A stretch of 64,000 nucleotides of DNA from Nymphalis io (GCF_905147045.1 NC_065905.1:9610001-9674000), one strand, 5' to 3'. Positions 23,956 through 37,210 are shown, counted from the first letter of the stretch. Numbers and translations are program-made. The notes: generated by a model not told the origin, from the letters alone.

Positions 23956-24096
23956 TTAGCAATTTTGTAATAATTATTACATTTCAAGCCTCTCTAATAA
24001 TTTATTAAATTGCAGTAATTTCCAGAACATTTGGCGATCTGACAACAATCTAAGTGAGCATTGTCAGTAATAAATCAAGTCTAGCATAATTAATTG

Positions 24097-24205
24097 CTGA
24101 GTTGGCCCAGTGGGTAGAAACAAGGTTGCGGGTTCAATCCGGGCAAGCACCTCGGAGATTTCGTGAGTCATCGTGCTCGGCGGGGAAGTAAGACATTGCG
24201 AGAAC
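24097..24205 (+). repeat. Old SINE head fragment
   Basis: GTTGGCCCAGTGG ... GCGGGTTCAATCCGGGCAAG keeps both polymerase III boxes. The body is lost after about 110 bases. Confidence 0.6.
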
Positions 24206-24663
24206 TTGCTTATACAACAATATATAATTTGTATATATTAAAATATCTATTTTTAATTTGATGAAAATTATTATTACTGTGCCAACTACATACGTCACTT
24301 TACATTAATATAAATAATTGCTAAATATTTATTAAATAGCCTTTGTAGTATTTTCACTTTATTTGAAAAATAATTAATTAATTTTAATGGAATATATAAT
24401 GTCAATTCTATACAATTCATTCTATACAAATTATTTTGTCTCTACATTTCTTGAGGTAAATATATTCGTGTCTATTGAAATCATAGACCTGACAACGCTT
24501 AAGATCTCCGAAACACATATACTTCATACACTTTGATTTCTACAAACTGTATGTATGTGTGGCGGAGATCTTTGTTTTTAAATTATCAAAGGAGAATAGC
24601 TGTCTATGGGACATAATTTAATTTATAAAACATAAGTGTAAGCGCAAACACTGCACTTCACAA

Positions 24664-24815
24664 AAAGTTCAGACGCAGGATCAAAGGCTGTACGTGCTTT
24701 CCGAGGCAAGGGAGTGTAATATCGATGTAAAAACTCAATAAAAAATTTTATTGGTTCGAAGCGAGGATTGAAACAAGGATCTCAAGACCTCGTAAGCTAC
24801 TAAACTAACACGGCA
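24664..24815 (-). repeat. Second-family SINE, truncated
   Basis: GTACGTGCTTTCCGAGGCA, GGGAGTGTAA and AACTAACACGGCAG correspond to the 5' half with a decayed box B. Confidence 0.65.
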
Positions 24816-24843
24816 GTAAGACATATAAATATTTGTCTATACT

Positions 24844-24913
24844 TAGATATGAATGGATGAGACCGCACAGACCCCAAATAAATGGGCCAAGGGCAAGCAA
24901 ATGATGATGACAT
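24844..24913 (+). mobile_element. Possible RTE 3' terminal fragment
   Basis: A short stretch (GAGACCGCACAGACCCC ... GGGCAAGCAAATGATGATGA) resembles the terminal coding bases and (ATG)n end of lepidopteran RTE elements. A similar GATGATGATA end occurs at 3840-3850. Assignment is from memory and uncertain. Confidence 0.35.
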
Positions 24914-25493
24914 CCAGTAGTCTGCTTGTCCTTAACAGGATCTAGTTCGTGACAGTGAAAGCCCATTGTCCGGTAATTGGAAAAAAATTATTCAAGAGCT
25001 GCAGTGCCATTCTGTATGAACTCACTTCGTATTTCACTCGTGCAATATTAAAAATTGACAACGTGACACACCATTTTGACGCGTGTCATCCGTTAAAAGT
25101 AATCATTAGTTATAGTCAAAGTGGAAATGCCGTCACAGTAGCTTTTTCATTAATTTTTTAAATTTATATTTAAGGCTTTAATGTAAATAATTATTATGTA
25201 ACTAAAATAAATATTAAACTAACGCGCATATTTTCAATTTTTTGGTTTATTTTCAATTTTATTACAGAAAGCAAACACTTTTATTAATTTATTATCGACA
25301 TTATCTATTGAGACGTAAATTTTATTGACGATACAGAAATTAATCGCTAGTACATTTAAAAAATATTCGTTTTTGTTTTTTTAACAATCGTCCCTTTTTG
25401 ACAATAATTAATTATAGTTATTTAATTTAGCCCTTATTCGAATATAAACAGTCATTTCATTAATGGATTATATTTTTTAATATAAATTCGATC

Positions 25494-25809
25494 ACAGTAC
25501 AGTAACAGTAACAGCCTGTTAATGTCCCACTGCTGGGCTAAGGCCTCCTCTTCCTTTTGAGGAGAAGGTTTGGAGCTTATTCCACCACGCTGCTCCAATG
25601 CGGGTTGGTAGAATACACATGTGGCAGAATTTCAATGAAATTAGACACATGCAGGTTTCCTCACGATGTTTTCCTTCACCGTTAAGCACGAGATGAATTA
25701 TAAACAAAAATTAAGCACATGAAAATTCAGTGGTGCTTGCCTGGGTTTGAACCCACGATCATCGGTTAAGATTCACGCGGTCTTACCACTAGGCCATCTC
25801 GGCTTTCGG
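25494..25809 (-). repeat. Metulj-like tRNA SINE with 10-bp TSD
   Basis: Full-length copy with tail CAGTACAGTAACAGTAACAG at the left and head CCATCTCGGC at the right. AAATTCGATC flanks it at 25484-25493 and 25810-25819. It lies about 400 bases upstream of the GPCR promoter region. Confidence 0.94.
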
Positions 25810-26189
25810 AAATTCGATCGAAGCGGTTAAAAACTTAACTATGAGAATGTAGAAATTACTTGTTAATACTTTAAAATTTGCTAAAGAGCTTAACGTCTAT
25901 TTTTGTATATATTTGGCACAAAGTCTGTCATATTTCATCTCTACACCGTCATATATGTAAACGACCGAAACATAATGATTTCTGAGTTAAAGCCAATTTC
26001 CCTAAACATTTTTTACCTTTTAGTTTTCTGGAAAAAAACAGAACACGTAATTATATGTAAAATAATGTATTAGCTAACATTTTATAAGACGTTTATTTAT
26101 CTGTTTAGTTCAAAGGATAACGTATACAAAATTTGTTAGCGGGAACAAAATTTATGAGTAACCGTGTTCTAATTCCAAGTTTAAATCTT

Positions 26190-26479
26190 AACGGCCAACG
26201 GATTTCTGAATGGTACGACAAAGCTTACGCCCGTATGCGCCGATCGGTTCAAGTAAATTCCACGGAGTGGGGATGCCACGCGTTTCCGAGTCGTTTGGCC
26301 CGACCGCCGACTCGCCACTCCACACTCCAGTAACCAGTTGTCAACTGACAGTGCAACGAGAAAGACGCGGCCGCTTCGACCAGCGTGTTCTCTAAACTTC
26401 ACGCAACTTTACAGCAGTTGCGAACGGACTAAGTGTTAGATTGCGTGCAAGTGCTATTTGTGTTAGTGATGATAATTGT
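26190..26479 (+). promoter_or_regulatory. Putative 5' UTR / promoter-proximal region of the GPCR gene
   Basis: The 290 bases before the ATG are clearly richer in GC and CpG than the flanking AT-rich DNA; a NotI-like GCGGCCGC octamer lies near 26367-26374. This is what I would expect of a promoter/5' UTR. No TATA box is obvious. A TCA-containing initiator-like site lies near 26335-26350 but is too weak to fix a start site. The start of transcription is inferred, not seen. Confidence 0.4.
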
Positions 26480-26658
26480 ATGGAACAGTCGGCTTTCTTG
26501 TCTCCTGGACGAGCGTTGAAGTCAGAGGGGATGGAAGCAAAAGACCGGCTTGTTGAGGAGATCGTGCTCCTTGCTCTGTTTTTGGTATCGACTGCGGGCA
26601 ATTCGTTGGCCCTATTGGTATTCTGTAGACGACCCGGACTGAGGACTATATCAAATCG
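26480..26658 (+). CDS. Orphan rhodopsin-class GPCR, exon 1 (N-terminus and TM1)
   Basis: First visible coding exon of a G-protein-coupled receptor of the plasma membrane. The ATG at 26480 is the first in-frame ATG; a second in-frame ATG lies at 26531. It encodes residues 1-59 plus two bases of codon 60. Residues 1-25 form a short extracellular N-terminus without a signal peptide. Residues 26-49 form TM1 with the class A G-N signature (N41 = position 1.50), followed by a basic first intracellular loop. The exon ends at 26658 at a strong donor (CG|GTGAGT). The CG of codon 60 is completed by the first G of exon 2 at 52789, giving Arg and the expected run from loop 1 into TM2. Both the phase match and the protein logic support the join. 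Exons further upstream cannot be excluded. Confidence 0.85.
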
Positions 26659-26664
26659 GTGAGT

Positions 26665-29600
26665 TTCACTAAACTTTATTTACATGCCTTAATAAACCAA
26701 ATCGAGAATGATGTTCGTTATATATCATCTCTATCAAGGTGGACAAGTTACTAAATTTTAATGCAAAGTAAATAGAATTGATTAAATTATTTGCAACAGG
26801 TCCACGTAGATGGCAATACAGATATCCGTCTCCATTAAGAGAGAGTGGACTCGACTAAGTATTCAAACGGATATTAACTCATAAACAGCATTTGATTTTT
26901 GAAAATAAACATAACATTTAATATAAATCTAAATTGATTTACGAAGTTACAACCACAGTTGTCGTTTTGTAATATATTATAGTAAAAAATGTAAAGAAAC
27001 CACATTCCGTAAGTAAGGATAAATAGATTGCCAGACAAAGGGTTAATAACAAAACAAAACTTAAAAATAATAAAGCTTGGTTTTAAATTTTTCTCTTAGC
27101 ATAATCTATACAAGTTGGGCTTCAGCCAAACCTCATATTATTATTAGATCATTAGTGTCGTTCCGTCCATCTACCTGCTCTCCTTCTGTTTCTTTTTACA
27201 TGCTTATGTTATATATGATTTATGTACTTCATTGGAATCGAGTTAGATTTAGACGTCATATTATAAAATTTAAAAATTAGAGTCAAAAAATTGCTAAGCC
27301 GTTCGACTCGTTTCGACAGAATCAAGAAGGTCACGCCTCATCGTCCGTTTACCATTCAAAGGCACTTTATAAAAACCTTTCGGTTAATGTAACTGTTAAG
27401 CAAGGTAACACATAAAACTCTTTATTTCGTTGTGTCCAATAGAAGTTGCAGTTTATTTTCCTTATAACATTAATAATCCTTTGTTTTTTTAATGATAAAT
27501 TCTACTTAAAAGCTTTTGTAAAATGCTATTCCTTAGACGACATAATTGTCTTATCCCATACCGTCCTCTAAATATGGATTATTTATACTCGTTTGTTTAT
27601 AACAAGTTATTAATAATACCATACATAGAAGATAAGATAAACAAAGGGTTCAAAAGGATATCTTTATCATAAAATAGTAAAATCACTTAACCATCAATAA
27701 AAATTGAGGAAGTTCTTCATTCAAAATAATGAATAGAGGTTTAATTTTGCGGATGAATTTCGAACAACTATTTGTTTCCTTGCAACATCAAACGGTTCAA
27801 ACTGATCTTATAAATCAATTATATAATTTAAACTATGTACGATTGGAAAAGTTAAGAGATATTCTGAGACTGTTCACATTTTGCAACATAAATTTATAGT
27901 TGCGGTGAAATGTGGTCGAAAGATCACAGGAGATGGGACCGGTGTCCCACATAACGGAATCTCGACACTCAATTACAAATTGTAAAATAAAACTCGTTAG
28001 TAATCGAATACACATTACTCTGTTTACGAGAGCAACTTTTAGTTCAAATATATTTTAAGTTGAAATATTTCGTTTGTCTTTGTTTTTTTTTTGTCCTAAC
28101 ATGGTTAACGTCATAACCACTTATGCCTTCAACTACTACGTAAATAAAAAAATCTTTTATTTTAACGGTAACATGAAAAGAAATATACACAACTGATAGG
28201 TATTTTATTATTGACAAAGTCTAATGCGTCTGAATATTTTATCGTACGGACAGTAGTTAACATGACTAGACGTAAATGATCTTGAGTGTCTATCGGTGTG
28301 GAAAATAACTCTGAAGAGGCCTTTACCCCGTGATCCATATAAAAATAATATATAATTAATTAAAAGAATCATCATGAAATAATAGTATTTATGAGTTTAG
28401 TAGGTCTTCTCCCAAGTGATTACGGAGCGCACCTCGTGACATAATAATATTATCATATAATAAACACACATAATAAGAGGTATTGTTGCTTTCTATGTCG
28501 TCGGTCTTTGAACTTACGATTAAATATTTCTTTATTTTAATGTTAAACTTTGTAATGACGGATGAATCATCGTATCCGCCATTAATAGTAGTTCCACGGC
28601 AATTGTTGTTCATGGGATTGATCGTCGTGGGTAGATTTTTAAACTTCCGTCCGTTCAACCGATTAAATCAATTGAACTAAATAAAATAAATATAAATAAA
28701 ATTTAATTTTGGCAACATGTCTTGATTCTAGGTCGAATTAATTAGATTAACGTTACAATTGTTGACTCGTAATTGTGTTAGCGTGTTTAATGTTACATTG
28801 GTACAGGATATCATTACAAAATTATACATGGAAACAAGGTAAATCAAGTGTACTCGTATAACAGATCGAACATGACTTTTATCATTTCAAATTGTTTTAT
28901 CGAATTATTTCCTCAATTATGTACATTCGATATGTAATTAAACGATATTATAACATTTCTATATAATGTATTCGGGCTTACTCAAATAACATGGTATGCG
29001 TAAATAACCACTGTCATCCAGCTTCTCGGTGTTATAATTGTAACATTAAAAGCAATAGTTCATGTTTTATTCTATTGCTAAATATAGTATTAATTGGTAC
29101 AAATTATGTTACGTTATGTTTAATTTCGTAATAAGAGTATGATCACGTCGGTGCGCGTAAGAATGTGCTGTGCGTTGATCAATTGTAGCTGTAACAAATT
29201 ATCTTATCTGGCTTCTGGTTCGGGTAAATGTGGAAGAAAACTTTCCTGTGATTTATTATTCGAATATGATACAGTTTCTTCATATGTATAAATCGACTTT
29301 CTAAACTACATATTCCAGATGTCTTGAAATTTCATTAGTTTTATTATTGTAAAAAAAAAATAAAAAAAATTCTATGGTTATTAGAACGAAAATTCTCGAC
29401 TAACATAGATAAGATTAGTTTCTAGAAATATTAATGTATTAGAATATTAATTGCGTTTTACGTGCAAACCTTTTTTTTCATTTTGAAGTACGTTATAAGT
29501 ATGATAAGTTTTACGTCAATTAAGTTTAAAGATAAGATGCTTAAAAATCTAATCTAAATTAAGTAGCGGAATATTACCAAGATATCAAAAATGTATTATA

Positions 29601-31940
29601 ATAATGGAACTGGGTAATCTTAGGATCAACGATGTTCAGACGTGGCGACATGTCACCTGGAGTTAATCCTGAGTCAATGTATTAAGGCTTTTTCAAACAA
29701 GAAAAAAAATTTACTCTCTTTTTAAGCATTATACTAGCTTGCTACTGCTTGTTTCTTACATGAAAATAATATTGGGATAAATTAGAAATTAGAATTTTTA
29801 AAAATCGATCTGCTTAAAGTTAATTTAAAAAAAACAACATGAATAAATAAACGGTGGATGTAAATTTTATTCAGAATTCACGTATCGAAAAATAAAAAAA
29901 ACGGAACGTTTTAAGTTTGAAAAAAATATATTCAGAAACTGGTTTTTAATCTATATGATGTAGGTTCTTTGGTGAAATTGGTGTTAAAATAATATATTAT
30001 TTAGAATACATATGCAATATAATTTTGTATTTATGTGTTTGGTTTTATTCATGAAGTAATTCTCAATAAAATCTTATCCATTACTACAATTAAGTGATCG
30101 TTTATTTACAAAGCGATTAGTCCCCACCCCTCATTACTTTATCTTGTGTTGACTAATGTCGAATAATCTTAATATGAAATTAATCGAATGACAATACTGA
30201 CATTCTTATTCGTCCTAGAATAAAGAAATGGATATTGTTTTAACTTAATATTTATCGATCAATGGTATTGATTACATTCTTAAATATAATCATTCGAATT
30301 CATGGTCAACTCCAGGAAATAAAAATCATTGTAAGGCGCATTTGTTTATATTTCGCACGATTCGATTCAATTTGTAACGACGTGATTTATTGTATTTATT
30401 AAACTTAGTATGACATGGAGAAAGTCAGACTTCGTAGACGTAGAATCGTATGTCATCGCTAGCTTTGAAAATTTTCCATTCCAATTTTGCAAGTTGAGGT
30501 CGCGTCAAAATTAGGTCGACAGATTAAAAAGAAATAATTAATTCCATACAGATATTAAATGGTAATTTGGAGAACATTTAAAAAAAGAACGATAGATGAA
30601 TATGAATTTTGTCACACCTTTTTTTTGCAAGGACCAAATTCTAACAAGGTCCGATGGTATTAAATTTATGATAATACTTTTTAAACTCCTTGACAAAGAC
30701 ATTGTGCAGACTCAGGCGGTTCGTATTAATTATTAAACTATGTCAAGAACTATCATATCGCGGGTTAGAGACCACTTGAAACATTATCGTCTATTTGGAA
30801 GGAAATAACAGTCAATAGTTACATTAGGATTGGTTAATATTTTAAATAAAATTGCATCAGCGCTATGGTAAAAATGTTTTCAACGATAAATTATTTACTG
30901 GGCAACATTAATAATGTCAAATTGCATAAAAGTCAAGTTCATGGAAAAAATATTTATTACAATAGTAGTTGTTATACAAAAGAGATTTTGTAATTATCAA
31001 ATAAGTAACTTAAATAAATATATAATTATTGTTTATAAATTGTGTTGTTATAAAAAGAAACCTTACATTCAAATAAGAATTCAAATAAGTAATCGCCGCC
31101 GTGTTAAAGAACGACACTATACTCCCTTGAAGTTAGTTTTAAAGTTGTTTATTAGTGATTTTTGAAATAGGATACCTAGGTATTACAAAAAATATATATA
31201 TACATATATAAATTAATGATGATTGACAGGCCGAGTGTCTTCTAATTATATAAAAATACCGACGACATTCCATCACGATTAAATGAAACTAAATACAATA
31301 AATTTAACTAATTGTATAATATTTATAACGTGTTATAGATAAGGAATAATTAGTTTAATTTGTTACACTTTTTTTTAAATGAGGAGTGAAACTTAATGAA
31401 TGACAACTGATCTCATTCCATTTACTAACGACTTATATTTAACATAAATAATTTGGAATGGAAAAAAATATATTTAAATGTTATAGCCGTACTTAAAATG
31501 AGTGATTTGTGAATATTTTTAGGTTTATTTTTTGTTAAATCTTTTTTTAATTATAATTAATTCGTAAGGACAACATTGACCTTAAACAATTATGTAGTTA
31601 AAAAAGTGCAACTACCAGGGCGTCATAGACGGAAGGAAAGTATTAGGTATTTATGTAGAAATCGTACTATTAATGGATAAAACTATTTTTATAAAAACGT
31701 ATTCCGTCGCTGCAAAATATCGGAACAGTAAGCTTTCTCAACGTTGATATTAAAATTAATGTGTAGGATTTTTGCCACACGACGGCCATAAGATATTTAT
31801 AATCTGTGTGCCCAACAGCCGATGACTCATCTCAAGACCGTGGGTGCGGACAATCATTGACAAAATCGATCTATTGGATGTGATTACTATTATATAATCT
31901 ATATTAAAATGATATAGATATTTTTTAAATCGCTTTGATT
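26665..31940. other. Intronic DNA without recognised elements
   Basis: The 5' part of the GPCR intron. It is unusually free of SINE copies compared with 2-18 kb. No coding exon is evident. Confidence 0.55.
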
Positions 31941-31946
31941 TATTAA

Positions 31947-32171
31947 CTAGCAAAATCCGCGGCTTCGCCATCTTGGAATTCAGTTTGTGACAAAAACTTT
32001 AAAATCTGCCATTTTAACATACATATAAATTATTATCAGCAGCCAGCAGTCTAAAATAAAAAGGTTGTTTTGGTTTTGATAATTCGCAACTAGCCATTTA
32101 ATATTAAAAGGGAGTTATTTTGAAATCATAGACAGACACTTCATTTTTTTTAGTATATATTAATTTAATGA
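31947..32171 (-). mobile_element. Short non-autonomous Helitron (candidate)
   Basis: On the minus strand the element begins TC (32171-32170), carries GAAGTGTCTGTCTATGATTT near its start, and ends with a GC hairpin (GCGAAGCCGCGGATTTTG) followed by CTAG (31950-31947). It is inserted between A and T. TC...CTRR ends, a 3' hairpin and A|T insertion are the Helitron signature. The GAAGTGTCTGTCT block recurs at 56.1 kb. Confidence 0.6.
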
Positions 32172-32599
32172 TAGTAACAATTTAGAAATACACGGAGTAT
32201 TTCTTTGTTTTAGAATGTGCGTATATCTATGTAACAACGGTTTAATATTACAAGGTCGCATGTTCTTTGATGTTGTCGAATAATTTCACGGCATATTGAC
32301 ACTTTGTGACATAGTTTTAAAGTATATAATAACAAAACGATTTTTTTACACGAGCTTAAATTTCCATATCTTTAAGAGACGTTATTTTATCTCGGTTTTG
32401 TTAGTTAAACATTTGAAAAGTGTCGTTTATATATCTAAATGTCTACATAGATCCGGTAAAAGTATATTGATGAATGACATGTGGCTACTAGCTGAGCGCC
32501 GCTTTCGATCCGCATACCTCGCTAAGAAAGCATTTCTTTGACAATCGACAAATTAAACCTTTTTAATAACCTATACGCAAATTAAAAAAAATATATATA

Positions 32600-33552
32600 C
32601 AGTACAGTAACAGCCTGTTAATGTTCCACTGCTGGGCTAAGGCCTCCTCTCCCTTTTGAGGAGAAGGTTTGGAGCTTATTCCACCACGCTGCTCCAATGC
32701 GGGTTGGTAGAATACACAAGTGGCAGAATTTCAATGAAATTGCCATGCTGGGGATTGACGTTCGCTGCGACCTTAGTCCAAGGGATTACATCGAGGCTGT
32801 TATAAAAACAGCTTCACGGAAACTCGGAGTTCTGAACAAGGTGCGGCGCTTTTTCACGCCACAACAACTGTGCCTGCTGTACAAAACACAGGTACGGTCT
32901 TGCGTGGAATATTGCTCGCACCTTTGGGATGGCTCCGCTAAGTACCTACTTGAGGCCTTGGACCGGTTGCAGCGACGTGCCGTACGCATTATTGGCGACG
33001 TAAAGGTCACAAACATCCTTGAACCTTTACAATTGCGTCGTGAGATAGCAGCACTGAGCGCTTTCTATCGACTGTATCACGGCGAGTGCTCTGAGGAATT
33101 ATTCTCTCTAATTCCTGCTTCCCCCTTCCTTCTTAAGTCCACGCGAGCTGGTTCTCGATGTCACCGCCTAACTGTGACATCAATTCCATCGCGAACAAAG
33201 AAATTTGGCAACTCCTTTCTTTGTCGCACTTCCAAAAAATGGAATTCCTTACCAGCTCACGTATTCCCCTCCTCTTACAACCCGGGTTCCTTCAAACGAG
33301 GCGTGAAGAGGCATCTTGCGGGCCGGCAAGGCGAAGGCGGCTAGTGCAGAACGTTTTTCCCGTCTGTACTGGCCGTCGTCGCGTTTGGACTCTACTACCA
33401 CTTACCATCAGGTGGAGTAGAGTCATTTGCCCTCCCGGCGATATAAAAAAAAAAAAAAAAAATTAGACACATGCAGGTTTCCTTCACCGTCAAGCATGAT
33501 ATCAGCACGAGATCATCGGTTAAGATTCACGCGTTCTAACCATTAGGCCATC
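32600..33552 (-). repeat. Metulj-like tRNA SINE interrupted by a LINE
   Basis: The SINE 3' half is at 32600-32741 and its 5' part at 33465-33552. The tRNA-like head on the right has lost two internal segments relative to the other copies in the window (the piece between the GCAGGTTTCC block and the tRNA B box is shortened). The break lies in the AATGAAATTAGACACATG block that is continuous in the other copies. Confidence 0.85.
32742..33459 (+). mobile_element. 5'-truncated LINE inserted in a SINE
   Basis: Starts at 32742 in the middle of a SINE and ends in poly(A) (33445-33462). It encodes the last ~200 residues of a non-LTR ORF2 in an open frame up to the stop at 33342-33344: GIDVRCDLSP, CLLYKTQVRSCVEYCSHLW, RRAVRI, a C-terminal FKRGVKRHL. 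No RT catalytic motif is present. The 3' UTR includes the hairpin CCACTTACCATCAGGTGG at about 33400-33417. The flanking SINE supplies AAATT on both sides (32737-32741 and 33460-33464), a 5-bp duplication overlapping the poly(A). Confidence 0.88.
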
Positions 33553-33559
33553 AGGTAGA

Positions 33560-36500
33560 TACGACATGAGATGAATTTCACTTTGACCAAGTCATGATAT
33601 ATATGTGTCAGTTATAAAATATGTCTCGATAATTATGCTACAATTTTTTTTTATCTCCATCGCAACGCTTATGTCTGTACATAAGAAATTAAACAAATAC
33701 ATATTCTTTATTTAGTGTAACACTTGTCGAATATAAAGCACAATGTTATTCATATAATAATAATAAATAAGTAAAAAGCACAATAAATATCGGAATAGTT
33801 TACGTGTCGATGTAAGAATCGCAGGTTTGGTCCTGACCTCGTCGGATATTGTCACTCCTAAAAAAAATGGACAAAACATTTAATTTAAAAAAAAAATATT
33901 ACTATCGTCTGATCTGTCTCCAACGACAAATTATATTATATTATACAGCTTATAATAAAATTAAGGTAGTAGGAAACTAAGGTTAACATTACTATAAATA
34001 GAATGTTAAAATGATATATGTACAAGATAAAAAAGAAATATTTATTTTAATATTTTTAGTTTTTTATAATGGTAACTCGATTTGTTAATGAGATGTTTTG
34101 AGGTTAGAAAACCGGAAAAAGACGGCATCGCGTTTATTAATAATTCGCATTTATTATTTATCGTATTAAAATCTTAGTTTTAATATTATGATAAAGTATG
34201 TTTGGAACGGAACAAATAAACATCCTCATGCCAAAAATCCGTCACGCCATTACATATTTATTATTTCGTAAAGGTTATCGCAAGCAGACATTTTTGAAAT
34301 TTATCTTAATTTCCATATGAAAACGCCGGAAGTAAATTAGACGATTGATCTTGACTTGGCATACCACGACTTAACCCGGTGCTAATATTTTCAACCAGAA
34401 TGAATATGAATTTAAAAAAAAAATTAAAGGAGGCGACATAAAAAAGTACGTTTAAGAGACATGGTACGTTAAATCCTTTTGTTTAATAAATACGCAAGTG
34501 GCGAGAACAATAAAATGCTATTATTAAAAGCAAAACTGTTATTTTGATTGATATACAATCTCTTTTTGTTTAATTGTTCTGTTTAAAAAAAATAAACGGT
34601 AACGTATAAAATATGGCCTTCCGGTAAAGGTTACGTATTGTTAAAAAACAGCACAGTCAATTGATTATTCTTATTCAAATGTAATGATGAAAAAATGCTT
34701 ATACATATAAATATAATAAAATAATCTAATATTTTTTTATCAGGTAACAATATCAATCTAATAAATCACATAATAAAGTGTTATCCTTATAAAAAAATCC
34801 TTCATATTGTTATTTGATAATCTAAATTAAACTTAATTGCAAGCTATTAAATGCTACATTGGCTTAGTTAATGATCCAATCTTTTTATATTTGGGGGTGC
34901 TTTGGGCTGTCGTGAAAAAATTAAACGCGATTAAAGCATAACAAATTAAAACACATTACAAATGACAAGTAATTTGTCAAGTCACTTGTGTTAATCATTT
35001 AAAATACTTCAAAAAAAAAAGTTAGTCTTAAATATTAAGAATGTGATCAATTGACAGATGAGATACGATTTTAAAATAATTTATTTCATTGTAAATGTAT
35101 TAACTTGAACGAATTTTTACTAGATATAGATAATTCAGAACTCATTGTATTGTCTAACAGATAACAATACAAATGTATATATTATTAGTGGAAATTACAA
35201 TACATAATTAAATTATCGTACATTATCTCAAAAATAGAACTTATAAACACAAAAAACGATTATTGTCATGTAAACATGACATCTGTCATCCGCCATATTA
35301 GATTTCGGATGACGTCATGATAAATTACATTTAGCGTTTAACGTTTCGACGTATTCACTCATTAATATGTCTATGACTAGCTTTATGTTAATTTATAGTA
35401 AATGTATTACCCACAGTAAAGAATGTGAGGTAAAAAAAACCTGTATGTTTTAAACCGATTAGTAAACCAAGTTTTAAGGTAACAGTGACCATGAATCGTA
35501 GTTAAACGTAGGAAGTAGGCGTTAATTATCTTTGCAGAAATAATTTTATTATTAACCGTGCTTACAATTGCATATTGTAATTGTTTTATTGCATGAACTT
35601 ACAACTTGTTTGGCGTCGAGCAAAATGTTTAATGGAACGCCATGCTGTTTTATTTAAACGTTTTATTTCGGTCTAACATATGGACTGTTATATAATCTAT
35701 CCCGTTGAGTATGAGTATGAGATCTAAATTCAAAATCTTCATTTTAAATAACACGACGTTTCATGTTTTATCAATATCTGAAAAATTCAAATAAGGTTCT
35801 TTTTAGGTTGAGTGTTGTTAGTAATATTACTTTTCGTATTATCGGTTAATAGTTTTCAAATACACATTTTTGTATTTATTATATTAGTATATTATATATA
35901 TATAATAATTATAGAGCAGTGTTTGTCACTATCAATGGAAATATCGATTTGGCTTTAATTAGTCCCCGAGACCCTTCAACTGGTATTTTATACAAAATAT
36001 CTTGGAAAAACACGGTATCGAATCGTTATTTTAAATATTATTTTTTATGACTAAATTATTTATTATATGACTGTTATTTAACGAAACGAGTAAAACATGA
36101 AACTTGTAATGTTTTTTTAATTCTCATTATAAAATTTAAATATAACCTACATTTTTATAATATTCGAGAAACTTAAAGTAGGTTTATTTAGGGACTTTAT
36201 TAAACGCCGGCTTATTTTATTTATTAATTCTGATATTTTATTATTTATCGAATCGATTTATTTACAGTTTAGCTTTTTCTACAGTCGATTGAGCATAGAC
36301 AAGATAAGTTTGTAAATTTTTAAATACCATAAACCATTGATGTTTTTGTATTACATAGACGAGTTGTGTTCGAAATTTTGCGATATTTAAAATTCGAATA
36401 TTTTATTATTGGAAATAACAAAATGGCTACTCATGTGGAAAAAATAATTTCGATGGCGTGTATATATAAAATAGCGTAATAATCCTTAGCTTATTGTATG

Positions 36501-37200
36501 TGATTCCGTCATGATCTCTGATGTCTCTCTGATGATAGGTAAGTGATGTAATAATTACGGTATTACTTCAAGTGGCTATATGTACATATATAAAACCTTA
36601 AAATATATTACATACACTGTTATGATTATCTGTTTAAAAAACAAAACCGCCTTCAAATTTTATTTCTCCCGTATTTTTCACCTTTATGGTGCTATTTCTT
36701 CTTCAAATTAAAATGGGTCCAAACGGGAAGTATAATACTCTCTCTAACTAATAATAATTTTCCAAATTGGTTCATAGAGTTCTGAGGTAACAATCATAAT
36801 AAAACAACTGAATAGTTCTCATACTCAAAAGTAGTAGGTATTTTTTTTATTATTTAATATTTAAGATTAAAAGTAAAAAACAGCAAGTTTCACACATAGA
36901 TGAAAGTTAACTAACTCTACTCTAACTTGCAACAAAATCGTCAATTTTACAAATAACTCAAAATAGATTAAATGCAAAACATACATGGCTGTCTAATTTC
37001 TTTAACAATATACTTTAAAATGACTGAGCCAAAAGCGATATATCTATTTCACCAGCCAGATAAATCAAGAGCGATCACGTTTTCAATTAGTCTATGTCAT
37101 TATGCAGGTGGACTATGTGGACTATGGCTATTACGTCATCAGATTTTTATTTTGAGACAAGTTTGGAAATATAATTCATTCGTATTCGTATCAACTGTTT
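33560..37200. other. Intronic DNA without recognised elements
   Basis: AT-rich, with simple A/T runs only. No repeat family from elsewhere in the window recurs here. Confidence 0.55.
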
Positions 37201-37210
37201 GATTTACATG

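Noticed and set aside
3463..25809. Repeated units suggesting a CRISPR-like or satellite array
   Set aside because: The repeats are about 300 bp, dispersed, in both orientations and with individual target-site duplications. They are SINEs.
26441..26479. Upstream extension of the GPCR start
   Set aside because: The frame is open upstream but begins with TTG. No ATG occurs before 26480 in that frame.
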